From Desulfopila sp. IMCC35006 (GTDB lineage: Bacteria; Desulfobacterota; Desulfobulbia; Desulfobulbales; Desulfocapsaceae), in assembly GCF_005116645.1 (NCBI RefSeq), contig NZ_SWCM01000008.1:124001-188000 (forward strand): a stretch of DNA of 64,000 bases, given 5' to 3'. The notes under the pieces are model-generated. The model made no database searches, was not told the origin of the DNA, and worked only from the letters and a program-made list of their open reading frames with translations. The translations under genes and the position numbers were made by a program. The stretch's first letter is position 1, and each line of letters begins with the position of its first letter. Shown here in pieces: positions 28,724 to 38,357 of the stretch.

Positions 28724-29176
28724 TTGACACAGAACAGATTTCGAGGCAGAACAGTTCACGTGCTGGATGCGAAAGGGAGACTGAATCTTCCCAGTCGTTT
28801 TCGTGAGGTTTTGCGTCAAAGTGGCTCTGAGATGCTGATGGTTGGTCCCTGGAAGACCCATTTGCGAGCTTATCGGATGGCCGAATGGGAAGCCCTGGAA
28901 ACGAAACTGTTGACTCAGGGTGGTGAGCCCTGGGTGGCCGGCTTCATTCGTTATACCATTGGTGGAGCTGCGGAATGCCCTATTGATAAGCAGGGCCGCA
29001 TCCGTATTCCTCCGGAACTGCGCCAGGATGCCAACCTGAACAAGGAAATCGCTCTGACAGGCATGATGGATTATATAGAAATCTGCGATCAAGAGGCCTC
29101 CCTGGCGGCAATTGATACCACCCGTGAGAAATTTGAAGAACATCAGGCAGATCTTGCCAGGATGGGCATTCTGTAA
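28724..29176 (+). CDS. mraZ: Transcriptional regulator MraZ
   Basis: A 150-residue AbrB-like DNA-binding protein, first gene of the dcw cluster. Two swapped-hairpin repeats are visible: FRGRTVHVLDAKGRLNLPSRFRE and GAAECPIDKQGRIRIPPELR. It normally represses its own promoter through the repeats upstream. The start appears to be TTG at 28724, with AGGGAG 7 nt before it. The stop overlaps the rsmH ATG (TAATG). Confidence 0.94.
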   Translation: MTQNRFRGRTVHVLDAKGRLNLPSRFREVLRQSGSEMLMVGPWKTHLRAYRMAEWEALETKLLTQGGEPWVAGFIRYTIGGAAECPIDKQGRIRIPPELRQDANLNKEIALTGMMDYIEICDQEASLAAIDTTREKFEEHQADLARMGIL

Positions 29177-30099
29177 TGATGGCCGGGCAACAGATGGAAC
29201 AGATCCACACCTCGGTGTTATTGCCCGAATGTCTCCACTATCTGGCGCCTCAGGCCGGCAAAGTGTATGTCGACGGCACCCTTGGGCTGGGGGGACATAC
29301 CGAAGCCATCCTGTCCGCTTCGGCACCTGATGGCAGAGTCATTGCCTTTGAGTGGGATGAAAATGCCCTGCAGCATGCACTGTTGCGACTGGATAGTTTT
29401 AAAGATCGCTTGACCATTGTTCGACGGAATTTTGCCGAAATTGGTGCAGGTCTCGATGAGATCGGTGTCAAGGCGATAGATGGACTGCTCATTGATATAG
29501 GGGTTTCGTCACTGCAGCTTGACATGGGTGGACGGGGCTTCAGCTTTCAAAGCGATGAGTTCCTGGATATGCGCATGGACAGCCGGGGCGAGACAACCGC
29601 TGCCTCTATCCTGGCAAGCTGCTCGGAAGAGGAACTGGCAGATATCTTTTATTATTATGGTGAAGAAAGGCAGGCACGGCCTATTGCCGCGGCAATAGTT
29701 GCCAATAGAAAGCGGGAGGAAATCAGGACCACGAAGCAGCTCGTTGCAATAGTTGCTCATTCGGTGCCGAAAAGATTTCATCCCAAAAGAATACATGTGG
29801 CGACGAAGGTATTTCAAGCCTTGCGGATAGCAGTGAATACCGAATTGGAAAACCTGGGCCGGATACTCGATGACGGCGTACGGTATCTCAAGCCGGGAGC
29901 ACATTTTTGTGTGATATCTTTTCACTCTCTGGAGGATCGGATAGTTAAGAGAAAATTTAGAAATAACGAAGAGTTGGAAGTGTTGACCAGTAAGCCCGTC
30001 ATGTCTTCCCCCGAAGAGATTGCTGTCAATCCCCGTTCACGAAGTGCACGGTTGAGGGTTGCAAGAAAAAGAAACATAGGAACAGGAGGAGCATCATGA
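29176..30099 (+). CDS. rsmH: 16S rRNA (cytosine-1402-N4)-methyltransferase
   Basis: A 307-residue SAM-dependent enzyme (MraW). The start HTSVLLPECLHYL, motif I YVDGTLGLGGHTEAIL, GLLIDIGVSSLQLDMGGRGFSF, the FLDMRMD segment and the C-terminal CVISFHSLEDRIVKRKFR are all diagnostic. It overlaps mraZ by 1 nt and ftsL by 4 nt, so the three are translationally coupled. Confidence 0.96.
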   Translation: MMAGQQMEQIHTSVLLPECLHYLAPQAGKVYVDGTLGLGGHTEAILSASAPDGRVIAFEWDENALQHALLRLDSFKDRLTIVRRNFAEIGAGLDEIGVKAIDGLLIDIGVSSLQLDMGGRGFSFQSDEFLDMRMDSRGETTAASILASCSEEELADIFYYYGEERQARPIAAAIVANRKREEIRTTKQLVAIVAHSVPKRFHPKRIHVATKVFQALRIAVNTELENLGRILDDGVRYLKPGAHFCVISFHSLEDRIVKRKFRNNEELEVLTSKPVMSSPEEIAVNPRSRSARLRVARKRNIGTGGAS

Positions 30100-30491
30100 A
30101 CTATAATAATTCTACTGAAGCATATTTGCGGTCTGCAGCAAAAATCGGCATTCGCCAGCATGGCCGGTCACGGGAGCTCTTTGATCTGTCTGGTTGGCTG
30201 CCTTTGTGGAAACCTGTTGCAAAAATTCTCCTGCTGATTTTACCTGTAGTTCTGTGTATACATATGTTTGTTGTCTCCGCCATTACGAGTGTCGATCTCT
30301 CGATTGTCAACGTCGGCGATCAACGACATGAGTTGATGGATAAAAACATTGCATTACTTGCCAGTAAGGCAAGGCTCTGGTCTCCTGCCAGCATGGAGCA
30401 GCTCGCCGCAGAAAAATTAGCTCTCTACAGCAGTTCTGAAGACCAGGTGGGAAGATTTAACCGAAGGACTGGAACGTTTATATATCCTTGA
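30096..30491 (+). CDS. ftsL: Cell division protein FtsL-like
   Basis: A 131-residue bitopic protein by position and topology: a cytoplasmic N-terminus, a single hydrophobic segment at about 41-63 (AKILLLILPVVLCIHMFVVSAI) and then a heptad-rich stretch (VNVGDQRHELMDKNIALLASKARLWSPASMEQLAAEKLAL) typical of FtsL. FtsL forms a divisome subcomplex with FtsB and FtsQ and activates FtsWI. Sequence identity in this family is weak, so the call rests on context and architecture. Confidence 0.8.
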   Translation: MNYNNSTEAYLRSAAKIGIRQHGRSRELFDLSGWLPLWKPVAKILLLILPVVLCIHMFVVSAITSVDLSIVNVGDQRHELMDKNIALLASKARLWSPASMEQLAAEKLALYSSSEDQVGRFNRRTGTFIYP

Positions 30492-30698
30492 TAGTTGTCA
30501 TTCTCAGACAGGTATTTTCAGGTCTCAATCTGCCTGTTTTCAATGTTCTTTGTTGTTGGAATGTAGTCATAGGAGGTAAGTATAGACTCCGCTAGTAACC
30601 CGGTGCCTGCGGTTAATTGTATCAAACACCTCGACTTACACCAAGGTAAGCATCCACGCCGAGCCGCATCGTTGCAGGATGAAAACTAATTAGACGAA
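30492..30698 (+). other. Structured gap between ftsL and ftsI
   Basis: This 207-bp gap is unusual in a cluster whose genes otherwise overlap. It contains ACAGG...CCTGTTTTC near 30510-30540 and two GGTAAG(T/C)AT direct repeats (30575-30583, 30645-30653) flanking an ACTTAC (30634-30639). That antisense block could pair with either repeat, giving mutually exclusive hairpins. An attenuator is possible but unproven. No gene is seen. Confidence 0.4.
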
Positions 30699-32585
30699 AT
30701 GATCAAAAAATCCCGCCTCAGAACGCAAAAAAAAGAAGGCAGGCGGGTGATTCTCTCTCTGTTGATTCTAGCCATACTTGGAGCAGTCGGCTATCAACTG
30801 GAACAGCATTTTGGCATCGCCACCTCAGTACAAGGGGTCCTGCACTCCATAAGAGTCACTTTTTCTCAGAAGGGTCCGGTCAGAGGAACTATCTATGACA
30901 GAAACCTCAAGCAACTTGCCGTCAACCTCGAACGCGTTTCAGTGTATGTTCGATCCCGGGAGATTGATTCGATTCCCGAGACTGCGACACGACTCAGCGA
31001 AGTCCTCGCTCTTGATAAAAATAAACTGGAAGAGCAACTGGAAAGCGGGGTTTTGCGACTCTGGATCGCCGAAGATATAAGCCAGGAGCAAGAAATTGCC
31101 GTAAAGAAGCAGAAGCTGCCGGGAGTATATTTACAACGAGATGAAAAAAGGTACTACCCCAATGATTCGCAGGCCGCTTATATAATTGGCGCGGTAGAAA
31201 ACAGTATTGGGCTTTCCGGGGTAGAGTACTATTATGACCGACTCCTTGCCGGCAAAAATCTTAAACTGCAGGGAAAAAAACCGCCTCTCGGCAGTTCGTT
31301 CGATCTGGTGTTGACCATTGATTTGAAAATTCAGGAGATTCTGGAGAACCTTGTGCGTGATATTGCACGCAGTGAGAAGGCTGACAAGGTCGCGATGTAT
31401 CTTCTTGAGAGCGAGACCGGAGAAATAATCGGTGGTGCCAATCTGCCGGGTTTTAATCCCAATACGTACGCAAAATATTCTCAGGAGCAGACTGAGGACC
31501 TTTTTTTTGAACCGTTATCAATGCCTGGAAAATACCGACTTTTTCTGCGGGATGCAACTATGGTGCAGGCGTATGGCGAGGACCGGGTCAGCCCTGCCGC
31601 CTGGAGCTTGATTCCCAATAAAAACAGTCTCGGCAACCAGTTGCGGATCTGGGAGTGGCTGGGCCTGGAAGATTCCCAGACAACAGATTTTCATGTGCCT
31701 GCCCAGTCGAAAAAAACGGCCGTAAGTCAACAGCTCCCGGTGGTTGCTGCAGAAACCGATTTCAATTTTGTGCCGGAAAGTGCCACTCCTCTGAACCTTT
31801 TACGGACGATCTCCATGCTGCTCGATAAGGGCAAAAACATACATCCGTTTGCGGTAAAAAAAATCCTTGATAAGGAAACCGGCGCGGAGGTGCTGCTCTC
31901 TGAGAAAGAGCCGACCGACAAACAATCGGATCTCTGGTCCGATTTTGCAGGCGACAGGACGGTGTCGCTCTTTCAGAGTCAGGCGAGACCGGGGAAGTCC
32001 AACAGCTATTTTTTCCGGGATGATATCCTGGTGAGTATTGTCCGTGGCGGTGTTCGTCAATTTGCGATCAATGATATGTTATTCGTCACCCTGCCCGCCG
32101 GAAGCCATGATTTGCATATGCTTATTGTCGTCCAGAAATCTCCAGAGGGAGTGAGCAAGGATGGAAGTGCCGGAAAAGTCGGCCTTGAGCAGCTTGTTGA
32201 AGAAAAGGTTGAAAGACTCTCTGTGCTCCAGCAAATAGCACGGTCAGTCGCTGATGTGCGAGAACCGGAGGTGGGAGGTGAAAATAATTATCAGCCTAAG
32301 AGCCAGTTGTTCCCTGATCTTTCCACAGAAACGAAGAGCGGCGCAAAGGATATTATAGTTCCCGGGATCATGCCGGATCTTCGGGGCTTAAGTCTCAGAA
32401 AAAGTCTTCGTCTCTTACAGGGGACAAATGTCGTGCTTAAAATTCAGGGAACCGGGAAGGTCGTCGACCAGAAGCCGCGCCCCGGAACCTCGCTGAAAGG
32501 CATAAAAGAATGTGTGTTAATTATGGTAAATCAGGAGGATATGTCGCCTGAAAAAATTAGCCGAGGCCATTCCGCGAAAAAATGA
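30699..32585 (+). CDS. ftsI: FtsI/PBP-like protein with degenerate transpeptidase motifs and PASTA domain
   Basis: A 628-residue class B PBP-like protein in the ftsI position. One TM segment lies near 19-35, then the pedestal domain (GPVRGTIYDRNLKQLAVN, PGVYLQRDEKRYYPN, GLSGVEYYYDRLLAG), then a transpeptidase-like fold and a PASTA-like tail (VPGIMPDLRGLSLRKSLRLL). All three penicillin-binding motifs are lost. The SxxK site (normally PGSTFK) reads MPGKYRLF at 275-282. The SxN position reads NKN at 307-309. The KTG position falls in FQSQARPGK at 425-433. The fold around them (e.g. SATPLNLLRTISML at 361) persists, so it is likely a structural pseudo-enzyme rather than a broken gene. Confidence 0.85.
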   Translation: MIKKSRLRTQKKEGRRVILSLLILAILGAVGYQLEQHFGIATSVQGVLHSIRVTFSQKGPVRGTIYDRNLKQLAVNLERVSVYVRSREIDSIPETATRLSEVLALDKNKLEEQLESGVLRLWIAEDISQEQEIAVKKQKLPGVYLQRDEKRYYPNDSQAAYIIGAVENSIGLSGVEYYYDRLLAGKNLKLQGKKPPLGSSFDLVLTIDLKIQEILENLVRDIARSEKADKVAMYLLESETGEIIGGANLPGFNPNTYAKYSQEQTEDLFFEPLSMPGKYRLFLRDATMVQAYGEDRVSPAAWSLIPNKNSLGNQLRIWEWLGLEDSQTTDFHVPAQSKKTAVSQQLPVVAAETDFNFVPESATPLNLLRTISMLLDKGKNIHPFAVKKILDKETGAEVLLSEKEPTDKQSDLWSDFAGDRTVSLFQSQARPGKSNSYFFRDDILVSIVRGGVRQFAINDMLFVTLPAGSHDLHMLIVVQKSPEGVSKDGSAGKVGLEQLVEEKVERLSVLQQIARSVADVREPEVGGENNYQPKSQLFPDLSTETKSGAKDIIVPGIMPDLRGLSLRKSLRLLQGTNVVLKIQGTGKVVDQKPRPGTSLKGIKECVLIMVNQEDMSPEKISRGHSAKK

Positions 32586-32780
32586 TTCGCTGGTGTGCTG
32601 CACCAGGGCAGCACACTATACGCATTATAAACAGACGGAGTGGCAAAAAAATGTTCGATTGCAAAATAGCTTGATGAAGCGGTTCATCTGCGAGGTGAAC
32701 GCTGCCGCATAGGATGAATGCTATCGTCCATACTAATGGGGCCAGCACCGTCCAAAACTTAACTGATATCATTACATAAA
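32586..32780. other. Gap between ftsI and murE with a GC-rich hairpin
   Basis: A 195-bp non-coding gap. A perfect 9-bp hairpin GTGTGCTGC/GCAGCACAC (32593-32601 and 32608-32616) sits 8 bp after the ftsI stop. It lacks a U-tract, so it may be a processing or attenuation structure rather than a full terminator. No gene is visible in the rest. Confidence 0.5.
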
Positions 32781-35700
32781 GTGCATAATACAGTCGCATC
32801 TCTGCTTATGGGGGTGGAGTTTACCCCGGTTTATTCGTTAGTCGGAAAGTCACTTGAGCAACCAATTGCCGCGATATGTTCCGATTCACGGGACTGTTCC
32901 GTCGACAGTCTTTTTGTTGCTGTGCCCGGGCTGGTCAGTGACGGCCATAACTATATCGAGGCAGCTGTTGCCGCAGGCTGTCGAACAATAATTTGCGGCC
33001 GGCAGAGAGTGACGGAGGAACAGGCCAAAAAACTCGGGGCGACTGTGATTGAGGTAGATGATACCGCCCGGGCATATGCGGCCGTTGCCGCCAATTATTT
33101 CCAACAGCCCGGTGAGAAGCTGAAGTTCATTGGCGTTACCGGCACGAACGGCAAGACCACGGTAACCTTTCTGCTTGAGCATGTTCTGCTGCAGGCCGGA
33201 CTGTCGGTTGGCGTTATAGGGACGATCAACAACCGATATACCGGCAAAAACGGCAAGACGACGACTCTGCAGACAAGGTTTACGACTCCGGAGTCTTTCC
33301 TGCTGCAGAAAGTGCTGAGAGAGATGGTTGACAATGGCGTAGAATATGTGATTATGGAAGTTTCCTCCCATGCACTCGCCCAGTCGCGAATCGGTTCCAT
33401 TATGTTCGATGCTGCTGCATTTACCAATCTTTCCCGGGATCATCTCGATTACCATGCAGAGATGGCTGAATATTTTCGTACCAAAACCCTGCTGTTTACC
33501 GATCATCTGCGGGCAACAGGCATGGCCGTGCTGCCCGATACAACGGCGGGAATCGATGGCCACCAGTGGAACCGGTTATTGCATGAGATTTGCGGCAAAT
33601 CCGGTAAAAGAACGATTCGTTGGGGAGAGAGCGAAGAGGCTGATATTCAATTGCAGAATTTCTCCTCAACTCTTGAGCAAACCGAGATGATCGTTAAGAC
33701 TTCGTCCGGTCTGCATACCCTCTGCTCTCCACTTATTGGCCGTTACAATATCGATAATATCCTGACCGTCTATGGCCTTTGCCTGGCTCTGGGCATTGAG
33801 GAGGCGCTGATCTGTCGTGCGCTGGCCACAGCCGGCGGCGCTCCCGGCCGGGTCGAACGGGTTGTTGCCGGCTCTGCCTGGGACTCGAACGGCCCGGTGG
33901 TCCTGGTTGATTATGCCCACAGCCCGGATGCTTTGGAAAAAGTACTGACAACCGTCGCTGCTCTGCCGCACGGACAGCTTTTTTGCGTTTTCGGTTGCGG
34001 CGGAGACAGAGATAAGGGCAAACGTCCGTTGATGGGTGAAATTGCCGGAAAAATCTGCGATGTCGCAGTGGTAACTGACGACAACCCACGATCTGAGGAT
34101 CCTGATCTGATAGTCGAACAGATTCTCGGTGGCCTGCGTGCCACGGCGCTTAAAGGCAAAGACGCAGCCTGGCTGGCGGCCAGAACCAGTCGCGATCGCG
34201 GATATGTGGTGATACGCGACAGGAAAAACGCAATCGAAGCCGCGATACGCGGCGCCTCGGCCGGAGACATTGTCGTTATTGCCGGAAAAGGACATGAGCC
34301 CTATCAGTTGACTTCTCAGGGAAAAAGGTTTTTCGATGATCGAATGGAGGCGCAAAAAGTCCTCTTTTCGTGGACGGCTGAGCTGGTCGCCGCCGCCGTG
34401 AGCGGGGAATTGTTTTCAGGTGAGAAAGTGACGAAATTGCTTGGACCGGTCGTCACTGACAGCAGGGTGGTGAGCCGGGATGGCATTTTTGTTGCCCTGA
34501 AAGGGGAAACCCATGATGCGCACAGCTTCGTCCAGCAGGCGATTGACAACGGTGCGCGTTGTCTGGTGGTTGAGAGAAAGCTCTCGTTGCCGGCCGGAAT
34601 TGACGTCTGCCAGATCGTCGTTTCCGATACCCAGCGTGCTCTGGGCGATATGGCGGCATTTCGCCGAAGAGCTCTGGCCGGACAATGTCGGCAGGTGGTT
34701 ATCGGCCTTACCGGCAGCTGCGGAAAAACAACGGTCAAGGAGATGGCTTTTTCAATTCTGGCAAGAGTGTGGCCAAAGGGACCTGATCATCCTGCTGACT
34801 GTGTCTTGAAAACGAAAGGAAATTTTAATAATCTTATAGGGTTGCCTTTGTCTTTGCTGCCTCTTGATGTCGGTCACCGGGCAGCGGTGCTGGAAATGGG
34901 CATGAACCAGCCCGGTGAACTCCGTCGCCTCGGGGCGATAGCTGATCCTGATATAAGCTGTATCACCAATATCCATGGCGCGCATCTCCTGGGGTTGGAG
35001 TCGATTGCAGGTGTCGCCAAGGCCAAAGAAGAGCTTTTTGCCGCGAGCCGAGAATCGGCAACTTTGATAGTCAACCTCGATGACTTACGGATCAGAGATC
35101 TTTCAATCAAGTATCCCAATCGCAAAATCACTTTCGCGGTACAGGGCGAAGCGGAAGGTGCACCGCCGGATATCTGGGCTTCCGATATCCATATGAATGA
35201 CGTCGCGGGCGGAGGCACCATTGCCTTCACCCTGCATCACCGATCGGAATCGATAAAAGTTCGTCTTGCCATCGCCGGAGAACATAACGTGGGCAACGCC
35301 CTCTGTGCCTCAGCCATCGGCATCGCTGCAGGAGCCGGACTGGAACATATTGCCGCCGGCCTGGCTGATTTCCGGCCGCCGGACAAACGTATGGAGATAC
35401 TCCGCGCCGGCTCCGGTTTCACCATAATCAACGATACCTACAATGCCAATCCGGCTTCAATGACTGCCGGCCTGAAGACATTGAAAGGAATTGCTGGAAA
35501 ATGTTCCCTCTGTATAATCGGGGATATGCTTGAGCTTGGGGCCTCTGCTCCCCATGCGCATTACGAGATCGGAAAATTGATTGCACAATTAGCAATTGAT
35601 TATGCAGGAGTTGTTGGTGAATTTAGAGAAGATGTGGTAAATGGAGCCCTCGAACACGGTTTCAAAAAAGATCGAATCCATTCGTTCGCCAACAAAGAGG

Positions 35701-35825
35701 CGGCGGTTCGCTGGATGCACGAAATGGTCGAATCCCATCGTCTTGGGCAGGGAGATGCCGTTCTTGTCAAGGCTTCCCGAGGCTTGCGTTTTGAAACAAT
35801 TGTCGCCGGGATTATTGAATTTTGA
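32781..35825 (+). CDS. murE-murF: MurE-MurF fusion: bifunctional peptidoglycan precursor ligase
   Basis: A continuous 1014-residue protein joining two consecutive Mur ligases. Residues 1-520 are MurE: P-loop GTNGKTT 121-127, TTPESFLLQ, and DNPR at 434-437, the motif that marks meso-diaminopimelate as the amino acid added. Residues from about 535 are MurF: TDSRVVSRDGIFVALKGE, a P-loop GSCGKTT 645-651, MGMNQPGELRRL and NDTYNANPASM; it adds D-Ala-D-Ala. Channeling between the two steps is an inference. The start is probably GTG 32781, as the family N-terminus begins there; ATG 32808 is an alternative. No strong RBS is seen. Confidence 0.93.
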   Translation: MHNTVASLLMGVEFTPVYSLVGKSLEQPIAAICSDSRDCSVDSLFVAVPGLVSDGHNYIEAAVAAGCRTIICGRQRVTEEQAKKLGATVIEVDDTARAYAAVAANYFQQPGEKLKFIGVTGTNGKTTVTFLLEHVLLQAGLSVGVIGTINNRYTGKNGKTTTLQTRFTTPESFLLQKVLREMVDNGVEYVIMEVSSHALAQSRIGSIMFDAAAFTNLSRDHLDYHAEMAEYFRTKTLLFTDHLRATGMAVLPDTTAGIDGHQWNRLLHEICGKSGKRTIRWGESEEADIQLQNFSSTLEQTEMIVKTSSGLHTLCSPLIGRYNIDNILTVYGLCLALGIEEALICRALATAGGAPGRVERVVAGSAWDSNGPVVLVDYAHSPDALEKVLTTVAALPHGQLFCVFGCGGDRDKGKRPLMGEIAGKICDVAVVTDDNPRSEDPDLIVEQILGGLRATALKGKDAAWLAARTSRDRGYVVIRDRKNAIEAAIRGASAGDIVVIAGKGHEPYQLTSQGKRFFDDRMEAQKVLFSWTAELVAAAVSGELFSGEKVTKLLGPVVTDSRVVSRDGIFVALKGETHDAHSFVQQAIDNGARCLVVERKLSLPAGIDVCQIVVSDTQRALGDMAAFRRRALAGQCRQVVIGLTGSCGKTTVKEMAFSILARVWPKGPDHPADCVLKTKGNFNNLIGLPLSLLPLDVGHRAAVLEMGMNQPGELRRLGAIADPDISCITNIHGAHLLGLESIAGVAKAKEELFAASRESATLIVNLDDLRIRDLSIKYPNRKITFAVQGEAEGAPPDIWASDIHMNDVAGGGTIAFTLHHRSESIKVRLAIAGEHNVGNALCASAIGIAAGAGLEHIAAGLADFRPPDKRMEILRAGSGFTIINDTYNANPASMTAGLKTLKGIAGKCSLCIIGDMLELGASAPHAHYEIGKLIAQLAIDYAGVVGEFREDVVNGALEHGFKKDRIHSFANKEAAVRWMHEMVESHRLGQGDAVLVKASRGLRFETIVAGIIEF

Positions 35826-35891
35826 TGGCGGGGAGGGTGGCCCATCTCCCTGAATTGTTGTTGAATCATTTATCTGTGAGTTAGATTTTTT

Positions 35892-36971
35892 ATGTTGTAT
35901 CACCTTCTCTATCCGCTGCATACGAGCCTGAGCGGCTTGAATGTCTTTCGCTATATCACCTTTCGTTCGATAGGCGGGGCGGTAACTGCATTTTTGATCG
36001 TTCTTTTTCTTGGGAAAATCTTTATTCGGACCATGCGCCATTTCCAGATTGGCCAGGTGGTACGTGATGACGGACCAGAGACCCATCTGGCGAAGCAAGG
36101 CGTGCCGACCATGGGAGGCTTGCTGATTCTCACAGCCATAACCCTTGGTACGCTGCTCTGGGCTCGACTCGATAATTCCCTGGTATGGCTTGGCTTATTT
36201 GTTACATTGTTCTATGGTTGCATTGGCTCCATTGACGATTTGCGCAAAATCCGAAAAAACAATTCCAAGGGATTGAGTGCCAGATGGAAGCTGGTGCTGC
36301 AGATTTTCGGTGCCTCAGTTGTCGGGATAGTTATCTCTCTGCATACCGGTTTTGATGGACACCTGAGTCTGCCGTTTCTCAAAAATATTCGTCCGGATCT
36401 GGGGTGGTTCTACGTTGTGTTCGCCATCGTGGTAATTGTCGGGGCGTCGAATGCGGTTAACCTGACCGACGGACTGGATGGCCTTGCTGCCGGACCGACG
36501 GTTGTGACCGCCGCAGTCTATCTGATGTTTTCCTACCTTGCCGGTAATGTGGTTCTGGCCGATTATTTACAGATTCCTTATGTTGCAGGCAGTGGCGAGC
36601 TGGCCATATTCTGTGGGACCATCTTTGGTGCCTGTCTCGGCTTTTTGTGGTTCAACGCCTTTCCGGCGCAGATGTTTATGGGCGATGTCGGGTCACTGGC
36701 CATTGGCGGCGCATTGGGGTCCACGGCGATCATTATCAAGCAGGAATTTCTGCTGGCCATAGTTGGCGGAATTTTTGTGATGGAAGCCCTGTCGGTTATT
36801 ATGCAGGTCGGTTATTTCAAGATGACCCACGGCAAGAGGATTTTTCTGATGGCACCATTCCATCATCATTTTGAAAAGAAAGGCTGGCATGAGGCAAAGG
36901 TTGTCGTGCGGTTCTGGATTGTCTCGATCATTTTAGGGCTTGTAGCCATTGCTACGTTGAAATTACGCTGA
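35892..36971 (+). CDS. mraY: Phospho-N-acetylmuramoyl-pentapeptide-transferase
   Basis: A 359-residue polytopic membrane enzyme that transfers phospho-MurNAc-pentapeptide to undecaprenyl phosphate, making lipid I. Key motifs are RDDGPETHLAKQGVPTMGG, GSIDDLRKI, AVNLTDGLDGLAAGPT, FNAFPAQMFMGDVGSLAIGG and APFHHHFEKKGWHEAKVV. About ten hydrophobic segments are visible. The stop overlaps the murD ATG (TGATG). Confidence 0.96.
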   Translation: MLYHLLYPLHTSLSGLNVFRYITFRSIGGAVTAFLIVLFLGKIFIRTMRHFQIGQVVRDDGPETHLAKQGVPTMGGLLILTAITLGTLLWARLDNSLVWLGLFVTLFYGCIGSIDDLRKIRKNNSKGLSARWKLVLQIFGASVVGIVISLHTGFDGHLSLPFLKNIRPDLGWFYVVFAIVVIVGASNAVNLTDGLDGLAAGPTVVTAAVYLMFSYLAGNVVLADYLQIPYVAGSGELAIFCGTIFGACLGFLWFNAFPAQMFMGDVGSLAIGGALGSTAIIIKQEFLLAIVGGIFVMEALSVIMQVGYFKMTHGKRIFLMAPFHHHFEKKGWHEAKVVVRFWIVSIILGLVAIATLKLR

Positions 36972-38341
36972 TGAAAAAAAAATCCATGCTATATCCCGGC
37001 GCCAAAGTGGCGGTTATGGGATTGGGAATTTCCGGTCGGGCGGCTGTGCGCTATGCGCTGCGTTGCGGGGCAGAAGTTTTCGTGTCGGACAATCGGCAGC
37101 AAGAAAAGTTTCTGGCAGAGGAGGGGGCTTTTCTTGCTGAGACAAACGTTCTTTGGGAAGCGGGAGGCCACAGTCGAGAGTTTTTACGCCGTGCCGAGTT
37201 GCTGCTTGTCAGCCCCGGAGTGAACCTGCATCTTCCCCTGCTCAGCGAATTGCGGGACGACGGAGTGAAGATTGTCGGAGAATTAGCGGTAGCCGCCGGG
37301 CAGATGGACGTCCCTGTGGTGGCGGTTACCGGCACCAACGGCAAGACTACGGTGACGACGCTGATCGGGGAAATTTTCGCGTCTGCCGGAAAGAGGGTGT
37401 TTGTCGGTGGAAATATCGGCACCCCTTTGTATGAATACCTCCTGCACCCGCAGGATTACGATATCGTTGTCGCTGAAGTGTCGAGCTTTCAACTTGAGAG
37501 TGCCGGAGATTTTGCCCCCGATGTCGGAGTGCTGCTCAATGTCAGCCCGGATCATCTGGACAGGCATACCTCGATGGACAGGTATGTTGCGGCGAAGATG
37601 CAGCTCTTTGTGCATCAGCAACCGGGAAGTGTCATAATCATCAATGGAGACGATCCGCTTTGTCGCAGACTCCCGCCGGCTTTGTCGGCGAATGTGCGCA
37701 CGTTTGGCAAAAATGATGCACCCTCGGCGTTAATTGGTGATAACCGCATTACACTGCTGACCGATTCCACCCGGGAAGAGTATCAATTTGCCGAGATGGG
37801 CCAACTCAATGATATCACCCTGATGAATTATGCTGCGGCTATTCTTGCGGTTCGAGCACAGGGCTGCACGCACGCGCAGATCCTGGCGGGCCTTCAGGCC
37901 TTTCGTCCCCTGCCGCATCGCATCGAGTTTGTTGCCGAACTCAACGGAGTCTCTTATTATAACGATTCGAAGGCGACGAATACCGGAGCGGTGATCGGTG
38001 CCCTGGCCCAGTTCCCGGGGAATGTTATTCTTTTGGCCGGCGGTCGTGATAAAGGCGATGATTTCCGTCTGCTGCGCGAGAGTGTTGCTGCCAAGGTGAA
38101 AAAACTGATTTTGTTCGGTGAAGCTGCGGGCCTTCTTGCCGATGCCCTGACTGATCTGGTGGAGGTACTCCCGGCTCGGTCTATGGATGAAGCCGTACGG
38201 ACATCTGCAAAAAATGCCGCCGCCGGAGATGTGGTACTGCTCTCCCCGGCCTGCGCCAGTTTTGATATGTTTACCAGCTATGGCCATAGAGGGAATGAGT
38301 TTAAAAAGGCTGTATCAGCCCTGCAGGAAGAATCAGCGTGA
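36971..38341 (+). CDS. murD: UDP-N-acetylmuramoyl-L-alanine--D-glutamate ligase
   Basis: A 456-residue Mur ligase that adds D-Glu. An N-terminal Rossmann-type start (VAVMGLGISGRAAVRYA), P-loop GTNGKTT at 121-127, NVSPDHLDRH and the C-terminal NDSKATNTGAV and ILLAGGRDKG are all present. The next gene is murG only 16 bp later, so the ftsW gene that usually follows murD is absent. Confidence 0.96.
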   Translation: MKKKSMLYPGAKVAVMGLGISGRAAVRYALRCGAEVFVSDNRQQEKFLAEEGAFLAETNVLWEAGGHSREFLRRAELLLVSPGVNLHLPLLSELRDDGVKIVGELAVAAGQMDVPVVAVTGTNGKTTVTTLIGEIFASAGKRVFVGGNIGTPLYEYLLHPQDYDIVVAEVSSFQLESAGDFAPDVGVLLNVSPDHLDRHTSMDRYVAAKMQLFVHQQPGSVIIINGDDPLCRRLPPALSANVRTFGKNDAPSALIGDNRITLLTDSTREEYQFAEMGQLNDITLMNYAAAILAVRAQGCTHAQILAGLQAFRPLPHRIEFVAELNGVSYYNDSKATNTGAVIGALAQFPGNVILLAGGRDKGDDFRLLRESVAAKVKKLILFGEAAGLLADALTDLVEVLPARSMDEAVRTSAKNAAAGDVVLLSPACASFDMFTSYGHRGNEFKKAVSALQEESA

Positions 38342-38357
38342 CGGGAAATAGGCGGGC

